Shown: positions 1-10,675, numbered from the stretch's first letter. The stretch: DNA of 64,000 nt from Ceratothoa steindachneri (GCA_963969495.1 OZ018324.1:46017019-46081018), one strand, 5' to 3'. The notes: a model not told the origin generated them from the sequence alone. Numbers and translations: made by a program.

Positions 1-450
1 CTTTTGTGCCATATCTTTTTTTAGACACACAATTTTAAAGACGTGTGTGGTGGCTAAATTTAATTATTTCATTTATTTTTATGCCTTCATGATTTTTCTA
101 TTTCTTTTTTCATTTCCTCTTTGTTATGGGAACCCACCCAAATGTCGAATTTCCTGCATATGATACATCTGTTTGCAGTTATCTGGGCGGGATTTTGGGC
201 GTTAGTCCTATTTTCTTTAGTGCCTCTATTCCTTCATGGGACACTAATTTTTCTACTTCTTTTTCTTTACTTACAAGTATCACGTAGCCATTTGGGATGT
301 CGATAATTTTGACGAGGGCTACTTTTATCTGTCCAAATAATGTCTCGCAGAGTTTTCCTTTGTCCAGTTTGATCTCCAGGGGAATTTTTCGTACTCGTAG
401 GCATTCCAGGCTGCCTCCTTTTCCTAGAGAGACATGATCCCCCATCCTTT
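1..450 (-). pseudogene. LINE ORF1 (gag-like) N-terminal fragment
   Basis: An open stretch from about 445 down to 179 encodes roughly 88 residues of the kind found near the N-terminus of ORF1 proteins of Outcast/Nimb/I-type LINEs: a strand-helix pattern ending in a block 'EGIEALKKIGLTPKIPP', which resembles the conserved 'EGI..L..LNL.P.LPP' segment just before the RNA-binding part. Below 179 the similarity seems to continue in shifted frames toward position 1 (a 'KKEIEKS' then 'KINEIIKF' pattern), so the copy is frameshifted and then cut by the window edge. ORF1 proteins coat LINE RNA. No zinc knuckle is visible because that part would lie beyond the edge. Family assignment is from remembered pattern only; it could be another APE-LINE clade. 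Confidence 0.45.
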
Positions 451-833
451 TGCTAATCGAGGACCTAGGCGCTATTTTCTTCGTTCTTTCCGTTGAAGCC
501 TATATTTGTTTTCTTCTTTCCTCTCTAAATCTGTAGAAAAGGTTTCCTATTTACCTACTTATTTTAGCACTGCACGACCATCCTACTTATATAAACCTAA
601 GCTAAGATGCACTTCCACAGAATTTCGGGCTCATGGTCTTAAGGAGCCACCTTCTTCGAGCCCCCTATTAAGACTTTCTTTGGGGGTTCACTATACCCTA
701 CCTTAGTGTATCTGGCCGCAGCTGTGGTCGCGTTATGTCGCTTTTAGTCGGTGAAGTAAGTGGAAGTCAAAGCGTGGAATAAGGAGGAATTAAAGAGGAA
801 TTACCCCTTTAGGGAAAGCACCCAGCCCACTGG
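451..833. other. No recognisable gene
   Basis: Moderately GC-balanced sequence between the LINE ORF1 fragment and the first inverted-repeat arm. It may hold the 5' part of the minus-strand LINE, since lysine-rich short frames continue to about 540 on that strand, but nothing firm can be said. Confidence 0.3.
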
Positions 834-897
834 AAACAGGAGGAATCTCCAATCAGTCCAGAGAGCGGAGCGCATATATTTTTTCTTTCTTGAAGTT
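834..897. repeat. Left arm of a 3.2-kb-spaced inverted repeat
   Basis: The stretch containing aaacaggaggaatctccaat at about 834 is the reverse complement, with mismatches, of the stretch at about 3985-4040 (attggagattcttcctgttt). Weaker similarity extends outward to about 770 (ggaataagga followed by a cccctt block) and on the right to about 4075. The arms enclose the direct repeats, the palindrome and the YADN LINE fragment, so they may be the ends of a foldback or long-TIR element that was later loaded with insertions. Confidence 0.5.
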
Positions 898-1006
898 AAG
901 GTTAACTTGAATGAGAAGTGAACTTTTCCTTAAGCGCGCAAACAGCTCTACGTTTAAAAAAGAATCCGAATTCAGTACCTCATCAGGCAGCCAATCTGAG
1001 CGTTAC

Positions 1007-1124
1007 AGTTTTATGTCTCTTGTAGCGCTTAGTTTGCCCTTAAAGATTTCTCGCGACATGATTGGCCAATTTTTATAATACTTATGTTCACATAGAAAGA
1101 CTATATAATAAGTATAGCAATTTG
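1007..1124. repeat. Direct repeat, copy 1 (about 118 bp)
   Basis: This stretch, starting at ttttatgtctcttgtagcgc and running through a 'gattggccaattttt' core, recurs at about 1817-1934 with only scattered substitutions (for example cgcgacatg against cgcgctatg). The two copies are about 810 bp apart in direct orientation. They could be the ends of an inserted element, remains of a tandem duplication, or two copies of a short repeat. Each contains an inverted-CCAAT-like 'attggccaat' palindrome. Confidence 0.7.
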
Positions 1125-1324
1125 TGAAGAACAATTAACATAACAATATATAAACAAAGCTCAGAGCTCAGAGGTAAGATAACTCAAAACGGCATGAATG
1201 CTACAATAAACACATTAATGAAAGATGATGAAAATATGGGAACAGAGATTAGGTGTTCCTCCTGTTTCTCTATAAGGAACATAGGTGCTAAAAGTGTGAA
1301 AAAGTATGTAAAAATCATGAGTAA

Positions 1325-1400
1325 ATGCATGCCGGTGGTTCGGAACCCACGTTAATCAGCAGGTCCCCTTGTCCTTCGGGCAAGAGTATTCCACCCTTTC
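1325..1400 (+). repeat. Fragment of a dispersed short repeat (SINE-like motif)
   Basis: The segment with 'gtggttcggaacccacgtta' followed by 'caggtcccc' and 'ccttcgggcaag' shares its first 35 bases, with several substitutions, with the segment at about 8915-8960. Motifs of this form (a ggttcgga..ccacgttaagc.gtaggtccc block) are, from memory, abundant in decapod crustacean genomes as part of a dispersed element. The class of the element is not established here. Confidence 0.35.
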
Positions 1401-1648
1401 CACCTTTGACTACCAAGGTTACTCAATCTGCCTCCTCACCAATCTGTCCTCTTTTAACTCTCAACTTTCTGTCTCCGACTATAAACCCTCTTTTAAAGCT
1501 TGTTCCGGACTTCCCATTGAGCAAGTCTGACTATTTTTCACTCCAATCTAGTTCACTGGTAAAGGAGGCAAAGAAAAATGAAGTTTAAAATATGCTTCTT
1601 TAACGGAGGTCAACTCAGAGACGCTGAGACGTCGGGATGATTGTTTTT

Positions 1649-1760
1649 GGCTGGAGTTGCACTTTAATTGCCGGTTTATTCATTTGAATAAAGACGGCAG
1701 GATGGCCGAAGCCTTCATTATTTAAATGAAGAAACCGGCACTTAAGATGCAACTTCAGCC
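1649..1760. repeat. Imperfect 112-bp palindrome (hairpin)
   Basis: The left arm, about 1649-1700, begins ggctggagttgcactttaat. The right arm, about 1709-1760, is its reverse complement with about one mismatch in seven (its complement begins ggctgaagttgcatcttaag). The loop is only a few bases around the axis near 1704. Such compact palindromes are typical of small foldback MITEs. It explains why both strands read as partial open frames here. Confidence 0.75.
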
Positions 1761-1816
1761 TCCTTTGCCAGAGAACTAGATCGGAGCGAAAAATAGTCAG
1801 AAAATTTAAGCCTTCC

Positions 1817-1934
1817 AATTTTATGTTTCTTGTAGCGCTTAGTTTGCCCTTAAAAATTTCCCGCGCTATGATTGGCCAATTTTTGTAATACTTATGTTCG
1901 CGTAGAAATACTATGTATAATGAGGCAATTTTTA
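1817..1934. repeat. Direct repeat, copy 2 (about 118 bp)
   Basis: Second copy of the 1007-1124 repeat. Its right end coincides, within a few bases, with the beginning of similarity to a LINE ORF2, suggesting that the LINE fragment lies directly behind this repeat. Confidence 0.7.
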
Positions 1935-3595
1935 AACAATCAAACACTCACAGACACGAACGTCATCCTTGACGCATTTAGCTCGCACTTGGACACAGCA
2001 CATACACACAACCCACCTAAACCACACGTGCGGGAGCACTTCCAGGAAGTCCAGGAGTGGTGTTGGGCCCTTGCTCACGAGCTAAGGTCCGCCTCCCTGA
2101 TAGGAATGGAACTACTCGACTACACACTCACTCTGACGACTCCCATCAGTGTCGAGGAAACTAAACACTACATTAAAACAACATTAAAACGTGCCCCCGG
2201 CCCCTCTGTGCTACTAGCCACACTAATACACAACCTCCCCGCAAACATATACCCTACAGTCATTAGCCTCAGGCCACTTCCCTAAAATATTCAAACTTTC
2301 TCACACTTACATACCTATTCAACGCCTTATTAGCCTAGGCCACTTCCCTAAAATTTTCAAAGTCTCTCACAACATACTTCTACACAAAACGAACAAAGAC
2401 CCCAAACACCCAAACAATTACAGGCCTATTGCTCTATTAGAGAACCTAGGCAAAATACTCGAAAGCATGATCAACTGCCGCTTACGGAAATACCTAGAAG
2501 AGAGGGACTGGTTCTCCCCCCCCCCATTATTGTTTCAGGAGGGGCCGGTCTACTCAGACGACTGTGACCATCGTTCATGACAGAATACAGAAAAAAAACG
2601 CCAGGTACATCAAAAGACACTCTTTATCAGCAAGGACGTGGAGAAGGCCTTTGACAAAGTGTGGCACGAGGGACTCGGTTTGAAACTCGCCAACAATACG
2701 AAGTTAACCCTCTGTACCTGAATGATCCTCTCGCACTACCTTACTGAACGGAGATGCCACATGAAATACAACAATACCCTCTCACAACCCTTCACACCAG
2801 GCTCAGGCCTTTCCCAAGGAAGCGTACTGGTACCCATACTATACATACATCACGTATACAAGCGACACCCCACGCCGACCTGAAAACTGCTGCCACACAC
2901 AGACAGTGTCCTACGCCGATAACGAGACCATTCTCGTCAGCGGCCGTGGACCAGAAGAAATCGCGCTCCAGGCACAAAAAATACTAGACGATAAGCCAGA
3001 ATACGAGGATAAATGGCTGATTGCCACGAATCCTTAGAAGAAACAAATGATCACTTCATGCACAACCTACAAATATTCTCGCACACACCAGACATGAACC
3101 ATCTAAACCCAACAAGGCTCGAATACACACAAAATACAAAATCATTGGGGTAACATTTGACAAGACTCTCAGGTTCAATATACACCAGAACATAACACAA
3201 GCAAGAGCCTCACTTACCAATACATCGCTGCGCAGTTTCTACCTGTGGGCAAAAAACTACAGTTACACCTATACAAAACACTCGTGCGACCTATTCTCAC
3301 GTAAGCCCCAGTGTCACTAGAGGCCGCGAGTGACACGTGGCAGCAGAAGGCTCAGCGTATTAGAACTCCGCTCTGAAGCGTGCTTGCCGCTCTCCCCTGT
3401 ACACGAGAATGGCCACACTACACGACAAAAACAAATTATCCCCCCTCAACACATATGTTCACACCAGACTCACAAAAAAACTCGGAAAACTCGCCAAAGA
3501 CCCATTATTCATCGCACTACATGTAAGACGGTATACGACGCTACCGCGATACCCCGCGGCCAATGAACACCCGCAACCCATACCATTCTTCGCAT
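1935..3595 (+). pseudogene. LINE ORF2 reverse transcriptase relic with YADN active site
   Basis: This stretch reads, in several shifted frames, as the second half of an APE-type LINE ORF2: a pre-RT block with 'KRAPGPS' (about 2180-2210, cf. APGPD), 'NNYRPIALLENLGKILESMI' (about 2415-2475), 'VEKAFDKVWHEGL' (about 2640-2680; the A-motif aspartate is retained) and 'GLSQGSVLVPILYI' (about 2805-2850). The catalytic C-motif reads 'SYADNETILVSG' (about 2910), with the second aspartate replaced by asparagine. The C-terminal connection domain continues to about 3595. Multiple frameshifts and stops (2285, 2577, 2720, 3035) show it is dead. No endonuclease is seen upstream, so the copy is 5' truncated near the direct repeat at 1934. 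Clade uncertain: I, Nimb or jockey-like. Confidence 0.8.
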
Positions 3596-3977
3596 AAACT
3601 AAAGACATCATGACTAACGCGTTTCCGACTAAGCAGACACGCTCTCATGCCTACTAACCTCCAACCGTCGTTCAGTCACTAACACCTTGGGACCAACCTA
3701 AGCATACCACGCATCAGTGTCTAGCCATCGACCTATCAACTCTACTTATTCCCCCTCATGTTATTTTCGCAACCTTTTCCTCTACGACTGCATGTTCGAC
3801 TGTGTGACACAGTGATCCCTCTCTGTTTTTTCTATACACAAAATGAAAATTAAATCAATAATTCTATTTGATTTACTCAGTCTGTACGCTTGCTCTCTCC
3901 CTGCGAACTAGTAAAGGCTATCACAGGTAAAGGAGGAAAAGTTTAAGGAGGAGGTATTGAAAACGCCTTCTCAAGAA
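3596..3977 (+). other. Probable LINE 3' region, no gene
   Basis: Pyrimidine- and AC-rich sequence following the ORF2 relic. It ends in an A/T-rich tract near 3840-3870 (aaaatgaaaattaaatcaat). It is probably the 3' untranslated part of the preceding LINE; nothing else is recognised. Confidence 0.35.
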
Positions 3978-4080
3978 ACATTCTAAGAAGAAATATATTC
4001 GCTCCTGGGGATGATTGGAGATTCTTCCTGTTTTTCTTGAGGGAAGTAGTACTCCGAAGGGGTGGCTATTCCTTATTCTA
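3978..4080. repeat. Right arm of a 3.2-kb-spaced inverted repeat
   Basis: This stretch is inverted relative to the arm at about 834-897. The best-matched core is about 20 bp of gattggagattcttcctgtt plus an adjoining atatatt/cgctc block. A related shorter copy in the same orientation as this arm seems to lie at about 1250-1290 (ttcctcctgtttctctataa). The boundaries are estimated by eye. Confidence 0.5.
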
Positions 4081-4370
4081 AATTCTTGACTCTTTTTTCA
4101 TACTTTTTACCTCAAACTTACTTCTCACTAGCATCACATAACTTGGTCATCGGCAAGGTCTGAGTTGCACTTGTTAGTAAGGCATAGTGAACCCCTGCAA
4201 GAAATCCTCTTAGGCAGCCAGAAAAGGGGGGCGATTCTCGGTCATGAACCAGAACCCATCCATGTACTTCTGTTACAGCTAGGCTCAGATAGGCAGGGTT
4301 GACCAAGGAGAGTGCGAAAATTGGAACGTAGGCGAGATAGAACTAGGACAGATAGAGAGGCTCCTCTTAC

Positions 4371-5150
4371 TTGTGGAAACTGGATAAGACTCCACAGCTG
4401 AAGATCAACAGAAGAACCCCTTTCCTCGGAGAGGGAACGACTTCCGGGAAGATGGACCCACCGGACTTCAAAAGGCTTCCCCTGAAACTCATACCCAACG
4501 AACGGAAAAGATCACAACAAGAAGTAGTGCAATGCATATTTATAGATCTAGAGATACCACTAATCAAATGCATTTTAACCTCGTCTGGATTCACAGTTAT
4601 TTGCCCAAAAAATAACTGCGGGGAGCATTACGCTAAGGAAATGGCACTTGGAAGCTAGAGTACCACCACAAATCACGGCTAACAGAAGTGTAATCTGCCG
4701 AAAAATCGAGTCCTAGGCAGGAGAGCACTCATACTAAAAAATAAGAGAAGAACTTCAGGAGGGAGAGAAATGGCTCAAAATTGCAGAGGTGATCAAATTT
4801 TAAGATTACACTCACGTTTTCATGGTCATTTGTGAATCTAATGAAATGGCTTCAGGGATCATGGAACAGTGACTTCTCACCTTCAGCATGAAGAGACCAT
4901 CTGCCCACATACAAATAGACGTTTCACAACTATACAGATATCCTTCAGATGTTATGCGTTGGAAGAACATACGACGAAAAATTGCCCCCATAAGACCTTA
5001 CAATCTGTTCTGAATGTTGAACTGAAGGCCATTCTTGGCGATAATGCAACAACACAGTTAAAAGATGCATTAACTGCCACGGAAGACACAAAACTATAGC
5101 CATGATTTGTCCCAAAACAAGAGAAGTTATAAAGAGAAAAAAATAGTCAA
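4371..5150 (+). pseudogene. LINE ORF1 (gag-like) with three zinc knuckles
   Basis: The first 96 codons (4371-4658) carry the N-terminal segment. After several stops the RNA-binding region appears at about 4935-5130 as three CCHC-type knuckles: the first reads SFRCYALEEHTTKNC with the leading cysteine changed to serine; the second, in another frame, reads CSEC-x-TEGHSWR with its last cysteine followed or replaced after a stop; the third is CINCHGRHKTIAMIC. Such triple knuckles are typical of ORF1 in Outcast, Nimb and I-clade LINEs and bind the LINE RNA. The stop codons and the frame change between knuckles 1 and 2 show that the gene is broken. A basic coiled tail (5287-5700, rich in K, E and R) follows and may be the ORF1 C-terminus. 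Confidence 0.65.
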
Positions 5151-5739
5151 ACAGAAATAATACGAACGTAAATAAAACTCATACGCAGCAATGGCGAAAA
5201 GTGGCCAACAATGACTGGCAACTCAAATTAATTTAAATGGTAAGCTCAACGTAAAAATATTTACTTGTATATTACATGCCCACGTAATGAATATAGCTAA
5301 CCATGGAAGTTATGTAACAATAATCAACAGTATGTTACAGGAAAACGGGCTCGAACCGATGAAATTCCCCAAAGAAGTCGACTCATCGGTCTTTTTCCGA
5401 ATCAAAGTCACAGAAAAGACAAAACGTGAGTTAATCGAAAAGGCAAAAGTAAATCAACAGGCAAAAAAATCAGAAGAGGACACAATCAGTGTAGACTAAG
5501 AGACTGAAGACTCCTTCGACAACACAGAGCAAGAGTGTACTCGGGTTACTCGCAGGAAAGCCCAAAGAAAGAACAGATCTAAATCCGCGAGTAAAAGGGC
5601 TCCATCACCCAGAGATGAACTACCAGAGGGACCCTCGAATGCAGTCAGCAGAGGGACTCCCTGAAAAAACAAAAGAAGAACCAGAAAAAGAAGAAACACC
5701 GATAACTTAACAGATAGGACAAACTAAACGGAAAACGAA

Positions 5740-6465
5740 TAAACGAACGGAAATGGACAAATGGATTGTGGATATTGAGAAATTACAAATACTACAAATT
5801 AACACATGCGGACGGAAAGACAGGGAAATTATGTACGAAAACTTATTCAGAAAGATTGATCCAGATGTTATACTAATATCAGAACATGGAAGAAACATGG
5901 AAAACGAGAAATTAAAGATATGAAACTACAATGTTATTAGTAGAAATCCTCCAGAAGGAACACAAAACAAAGTGGCAATAGCGGTCAAGCAAGGATTGCA
6001 GTACAAAACCATACAAGGATTGGTAGATGCATATTTAACTATAGAAATTAAAATGGAATTAAGCAACATCATTGTCACAACTGGATACCAGCCACCCAGG
6101 CACCCCCATTACCGATACAAAACATTACTAAACTCTTTAACTATAGGATACCGATCATTTTGATGGGCGATTCAGACGCAAATTGCGGTGCTTATGGGTA
6201 CAAAAATACAAACAGAGTCGGAAAACAACTTAACACGTTTATCAATAGGCGTATACTGCAAAGACTAGGACCCAATTTCCCTACATACTTACGAAGAGAT
6301 CACACAACAAAACCGGACATCTGCCTGACTAACTCAAATCTGACCTTTAACTATTTTATGGAACCAGTGCATGTTCCTTGTAGTGACCACACTGTGACTC
6401 TAATGTATGTATATAAACAAGAATCCTATACAAATCCCTTCGAAGAAATGGCAGGCGTACCATAG
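5740..6465 (+). pseudogene. LINE ORF2 apurinic endonuclease domain
   Basis: Read across two or three frames, this segment follows the APE-type endonuclease plan: 'LQINTCGRKDREIMYENL' at about 5785, 'DPDVILISEHGR' at about 5850 (the position of the glutamate-containing 'LLQEP' motif), 'GYQPPRHPHY' at about 6080, 'ILMGDSDANCGAYGY' at about 6157 (the GDFNAHH motif; the second catalytic position is D-A-N-C instead of N-A-H), and 'CSDHTVTLMYV' at about 6375 (the final SDH motif, retained). This nuclease nicks the chromosomal target to prime reverse transcription. In-frame stops at about 5920, 5940 and 6160 inactivate it. Confidence 0.75.
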
Positions 6466-6879
6466 AGCGGATTGGGATAAGTACAAAGAATTAGTTCAGA
6501 CGTACGTGCCCAGACCGCTCGGTAAAACCACTCTAGAGTAAATCGACGGGGAGTTGGATAGGATCAGAGAAGAAATTAAAAGAGCGGAGAAGGGGGCCAT
6601 CTCCATTAACTCGTACCAAACCATTAATCAATTTAGGTAAACACCAGAAATGGTGGTTTTGAGTGAGGATATCGGCTGGGCGGCAGAACATATAAGAAGA
6701 TTCTGAACATCAAGGGAAGCATACAATGCACTAAGGAGACAAAAAAGGGAACTGATGACAGTAATTTATGAAAAACAGAAAGAGAAATGGGATTAGCACA
6801 TCGAGAAAATAGATATGGAAACATCACCAAGGGAATTTCGGAAACATATCACTAGATTATAGACTCGAACAACAAGTGA

Positions 6880-8530
6880 TAAAATGAAAATGAAGGATGC
6901 AGGGAACAACAGTTCAGAAGATAAGGAAGAAAGAGAGGCATTATTTAGAGAGCATTGGAGAAATGTATTCCGATTTAACGGAGAGGATTATGAGGAATAT
7001 GGAATTGATTTCGAACATCTGATCGTGGAGGAACTCAATGGAGAGATCGAAAGAACATACCACTTCCACTTTGTCGAGGAAAAGAAAAACAACAACGACG
7101 GAAAAGACGCAATCATTACATCTGATGAATTATGAGAAACCATAGATAACTTCTGAGATAGAGCCTCAGGCGCATCGGGACTCATCAGATTAAATTAAAA
7201 GGAAGCACCTTCGAAAATACTGGAGGGAGTAAGAAACGTCTTAATTGCGTGCTTGAACACGGGATACTTTCCTGATGAACTGAAAGTGGTGAAGATGATA
7301 TTCACACTTAAGGTGGGAAATTCCCCAGATCAAGTGGCTAACTACCGCCCCGTCTCGCTGCTAGATTTCATCAGTAAGGTGTTGGAAAAAATAACAAATA
7401 ACCGACTATCCAAATTCCTCGATGGTAATGGCGAATAAAAAGCTGCCAATTTAGCGTCAGGAAAAACAGAAGCACGGAGATGGGTCTTGGAGTCATCCTT
7501 GAAAAGACAGCGAAAGCCCACATAGAAAAATGATCGTTGACATCGTATGCCGGGACGAGTCCAAGTCATTCGACAAAGTATGGCAGATGAGTATACAACT
7601 CAAGATACTCAGATTAGGAATGAACAACAAGCTTGAAGGGATTTTATCTGATTATGTGATGGAGAGACGTGCTTATGTGGAAATAGGAAGACATCAGGGT
7701 GAAATATTCGAGCTCGCTGCGGGTTTGCTCCAAGGTGGATGTCTGAGTCTGTGTCTCTATTCAATCTACACAGCAGGTATACCACCACTAAGAAATCAAG
7801 GGTGCTTGAACATCAAATTTGCCGATGACGTCACTTAAATCATAGTTTGCCCCTATAAAAACGGCCCAATGCAAGCTAGGATAACAACAGAAGGGATAAG
7901 AAGCATTAATCGATAAGAAGAAAAATGGAAAATTAGAACTAACAGGGATAAATTTAAAATGGTCCCCGCGTACAGGAGGAGCATGTCAGATGTATATGTA
8001 GAAGGACAGCGCTACAGATACGACAAAGAATGTAAGGTGCTCGGACTAACCATTACGAAATCAGGTTATAAAAGTACGTAACTGAGAGGGTAAATCGAGG
8101 AAAGAGCGGCCTGGCATTACTGTACAAGTTAGTTAACCTAAGCATGAAAAACAAGAGAAAAATTTATCAAGCCATAGTACAGTATGCGATTATTTATCCC
8201 ACATCCCGATGTAAATGATCTCGAGACGTAACCTATTAAGAGTTCAAAAAAGTCCAAAACAAAGCTATCTACTTAAGAACAAAGAACAGTAGAGGAGAAA
8301 TAAGAAGATTACAAGACCTGCATAGGGAGGCAAGGATAAAGCCACTTAACAGAAAAGAGCAAGGAAAGTCTTAGAAAAAACACAGAATGAAGTAGGAATT
8401 GAATTAACCAACCAAATTGCCCAGAGAGAAGAATGGAGATTACATATATTATTTCCAAGTTTCCCAAGGATAGATGAGGGAGGAGAAGATGAAGAAGAAA
8501 TCTACAGCTAGAGAAAGAGATTAACACTCG
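6880..8530 (+). pseudogene. LINE ORF2 reverse transcriptase and C-terminal region
   Basis: The RT begins with an acidic helical block (about 6884-7130). It continues with a 'ASGASGLI' equivalent of APG.DG, 'NYRPVSLLDFISKVLEKITN' at about 7340, 'DESKSFDKVW' at about 7553 (A-motif aspartate), 'AGLLQGGCLSLCLYSIY' at about 7720 (B-motif) and 'KFADDVT' at about 7818 (the FADD catalytic motif, both aspartates present). It ends after a thumb-like 'VEGQRYRYDKECKVLGLTI'. A conserved tail with 'RLQDLHREARIKPL' lies at about 8305-8345 and a final acidic helix reaches 8510. Frame changes near 7435, 7525 and 7840, plus several stops, make it a pseudogene even though the FADD box survives. Confidence 0.8.
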
Positions 8531-8889
8531 ACGACGACTAAGAGTAATTAATTAACCGAAGCAAACCAGAGAATAGCATATAGTCATTTATAACTAGGAT
8601 AGGATAAGGAAAGAATATATAGAGAAATAGAAACCTACACCAGTTTTTAGTAAGAATATTTACTAATAACGGTTTGAACGCCTCATATATACCAATAATA
8701 CTTTCTAACACTATCACGCTAGCTATACTACCTAAAATGGACAGAGATACGCTTGACCTCCAGGCAATTAGCATCGTTTTGCAAACCTCTTACTTCATTC
8801 ATCCTTCTGCTTCTATTCGTTTTTACTATCATATTCGCACATGAGACTCACAGTGATACATGAGACAGGGGTCACGATAAAATTTTATA

Positions 8890-8965
8890 GTTATAGTTAG
8901 AGACAAGCGACACATTGTGGTTCGGAATCCATGTTAAGTTGTAGGTCCCATGACTAACTAAGTCC
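8890..8965 (+). repeat. Second fragment of the dispersed ggttcgga repeat
   Basis: Contains 'gtggttcggaatccatgtta' and 'gtaggtccca', matching the fragment at 1325-1400 over about 35 bases. It lies about 360 bp downstream of the last LINE-like coding similarity. The rest of 8800-9409 holds no recognisable gene; a run of nine G residues stands at about 9127. Confidence 0.35.
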
Positions 8966-9405
8966 ACTTTTGTCTCCTACTATTTTTCTCGCTGTCCTCA
9001 CTCTTAACCTTCGTACTCACAGTACTTGGAGCCTACTTTGGCTCTAGACAGTGTGACTATAGGGGTCTATAAAGGAGTACCGGGCCTCCCTTCCTCCCTA
9101 CTTGGCCACTTTATGAGCACCAAGAGGGGGGGGGAGGACTGAAAGAGCTGTTCTTTGTCTCCCACCTCTCTTTTCATTTCCTTTCATTTCATAATTCCAT
9201 TCCTGTTAATACTCTGAAAATGACTTAACATGGTCGAAACGAGTCTAGGAATAAAACATGCAATTCGCGAATGTTTTTTCTCGCGTGGAAGACCCTGTTA
9301 AAACACTTGTAAGAAATATTAAGAAAATACAAGTTAAAATATATAACGCTGCTACAGCTGTGGACTTTAATAGAACCTGCATACAACATGGCCTTTTACC
9401 TAATT

Positions 9406-9409
<4 letters not shown>

Positions 9410-9455
<46 letters not shown>
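9410..9455. repeat. (TA)n microsatellite
   Basis: Uninterrupted TA dinucleotide tract of about 46 bp. Confidence 0.98.
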
Positions 9456-9459
<4 letters not shown>

Positions 9460-9757
9460 AACTGAATCACGAAAATAAGGAACGTGAGGAATTTATGAAT
9501 AACGTTACAGCCACGAGGAAAATGAAACAACTTTTAATCCTGAGGATTCAGGGATTTTGAAAGTTTATAAATAGATTGGGCGAAAATAGTCAAAATATGT
9601 TTGTTAAATTCATATTCTCCTTCGAAATATTAAAGTTATCAACTTTGCCAATTTCTTTGGATTTGTTAGAATTATATAGGAGAATAGGTAAGGTGTTTTT
9701 TCTCTGGATCATCTTCTGTAAGGTGTCAGATCTCTGCAATTCTGTTTCTGTTCAAAT

Positions 9758-9761
<4 letters not shown>

Positions 9762-9831
<70 letters not shown>
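9762..9831. repeat. (TA)n microsatellite
   Basis: Uninterrupted TA tract of about 70 bp. It directly abuts the start of the candidate LTR at about 9839. Confidence 0.98.
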
Positions 9832-9834
<3 letters not shown>

Positions 9835-9838
9835 CGTG

Positions 9839-10675
9839 TGTGTGAGGAAATCCCCACGTGGAAGCTCTTGAGAAAAACGGAACTTCCATGCGTGGCAGAA
9901 CGCCCAGTAAGCCTAACCCCCCTCTTCCACAAGCCGTAGCCTCGAACCATGTCTCCCATGACTCACTTTTATACAGGTAGAATAGCCTTGCCAGAAGATT
10001 CGAGGCCATTCGAGAGTAGAGCTATGTCCCGCTTAACGCCGCCCACTCCGGGAGAGCCTTGGACATAAATAGCGCTCAACTCCCATGAAGAGACACATAG
10101 TTGAAAAGTCTTGCCCAGACCTCAGAAGATTCCACATGGTTCCAAGTCAAGTGAGAGCAACAAAGCAAAGTGACAGCTGGACTATTTTGTGTATTTGGAA
10201 TTAGCCCCAGTCAGGAGATAATTCCACTGAACGATCGCCCAAGAGTTATTTTCTTGACTTCTCTTATCAACTCCTATCGAAGCCCTCCTCATTTCAGGTA
10301 GCCGAAATACTCTCCCCTGTACTGGAAGTTACCCGCCCAACCCTTGTTTTTGGAGGACCGTCATCAATCTAACCTCCCGCTCAGAAGTTCTGAACGGCCT
10401 CACTTCACGTGCAGAAGACATCCGTAAGTCCCCTCTACCCCTTTCAGTAACCCAATTGAGTTTATCCCCCCCCCCCCATTTGAATAGTCTCCTCCTGGAA
10501 TACATTAGGTTCTAACTTCATAGCCTGATTTATAACTACAATTCCTCCTTTCATTTACTAATGTGATTTTGCCCGTTAATTCTCTGAGGTAATTTTACCC
10601 ATCAATTCTCTCATTATTTTTGTGTAAATAAAATTATATTTTTGTAGATGTCTCTTTAAATAACCTTGAGATTTG
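9839..10675 (+). mobile_element. Candidate solo LTR with TATA box and poly(A) signal
   Basis: The segment begins TGTGAGGAAATCCCCACGTGG. It contains a promoter-like 'ggacataaatagcgctcaac' at about 10061 followed about 35 bp later by a plausible start region, and ends with an AATAAA at about 10626. It has no coding potential and differs in base composition from its AT-rich surroundings. That arrangement (TG start, TATA, then AATAAA) is what an isolated LTR of a Gypsy or BEL retrotransposon looks like. The 3' end and any target duplication could not be fixed, and no second LTR or internal region is seen. A unique promoter or another repeat would look similar. Confidence 0.3.
10061..10072 (+). 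promoter_or_regulatory. TATA-like box (candidate LTR promoter)
   Basis: A 'cataaatagc' motif in otherwise GC-balanced sequence, placed about 220 bp into the candidate LTR. It is supported only by context. Confidence 0.25.

Larger units (their letters stand above)
4330..8800 (+). mobile_element. Outcast/Nimb-like LINE, nearly full length, decayed
   Basis: Consecutive relics of ORF1 (zinc knuckles), an APE endonuclease, a reverse transcriptase and a conserved C-terminal region occur in the order of an autonomous APE-type LINE. I place the 5' end at about 4135-4330 and the 3' end at about 8530-8800 (AT-rich 3' UTR), without a clear target duplication. Stops and frameshifts are spread through every domain, so it is not autonomous now. 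The three-knuckle ORF1 with a 'CYALEEH' knuckle and the RT block 'AGLLQGGCLSLCLYSIY' are shared in style with the minus-strand relic at 44.8-46.3 kb, indicating the same family. Confidence 0.75.

Noticed and set aside
1615..1947. 110-codon minus-strand frame
   Set aside because: It is produced by the 112-bp palindrome and the direct repeat, without protein similarity.
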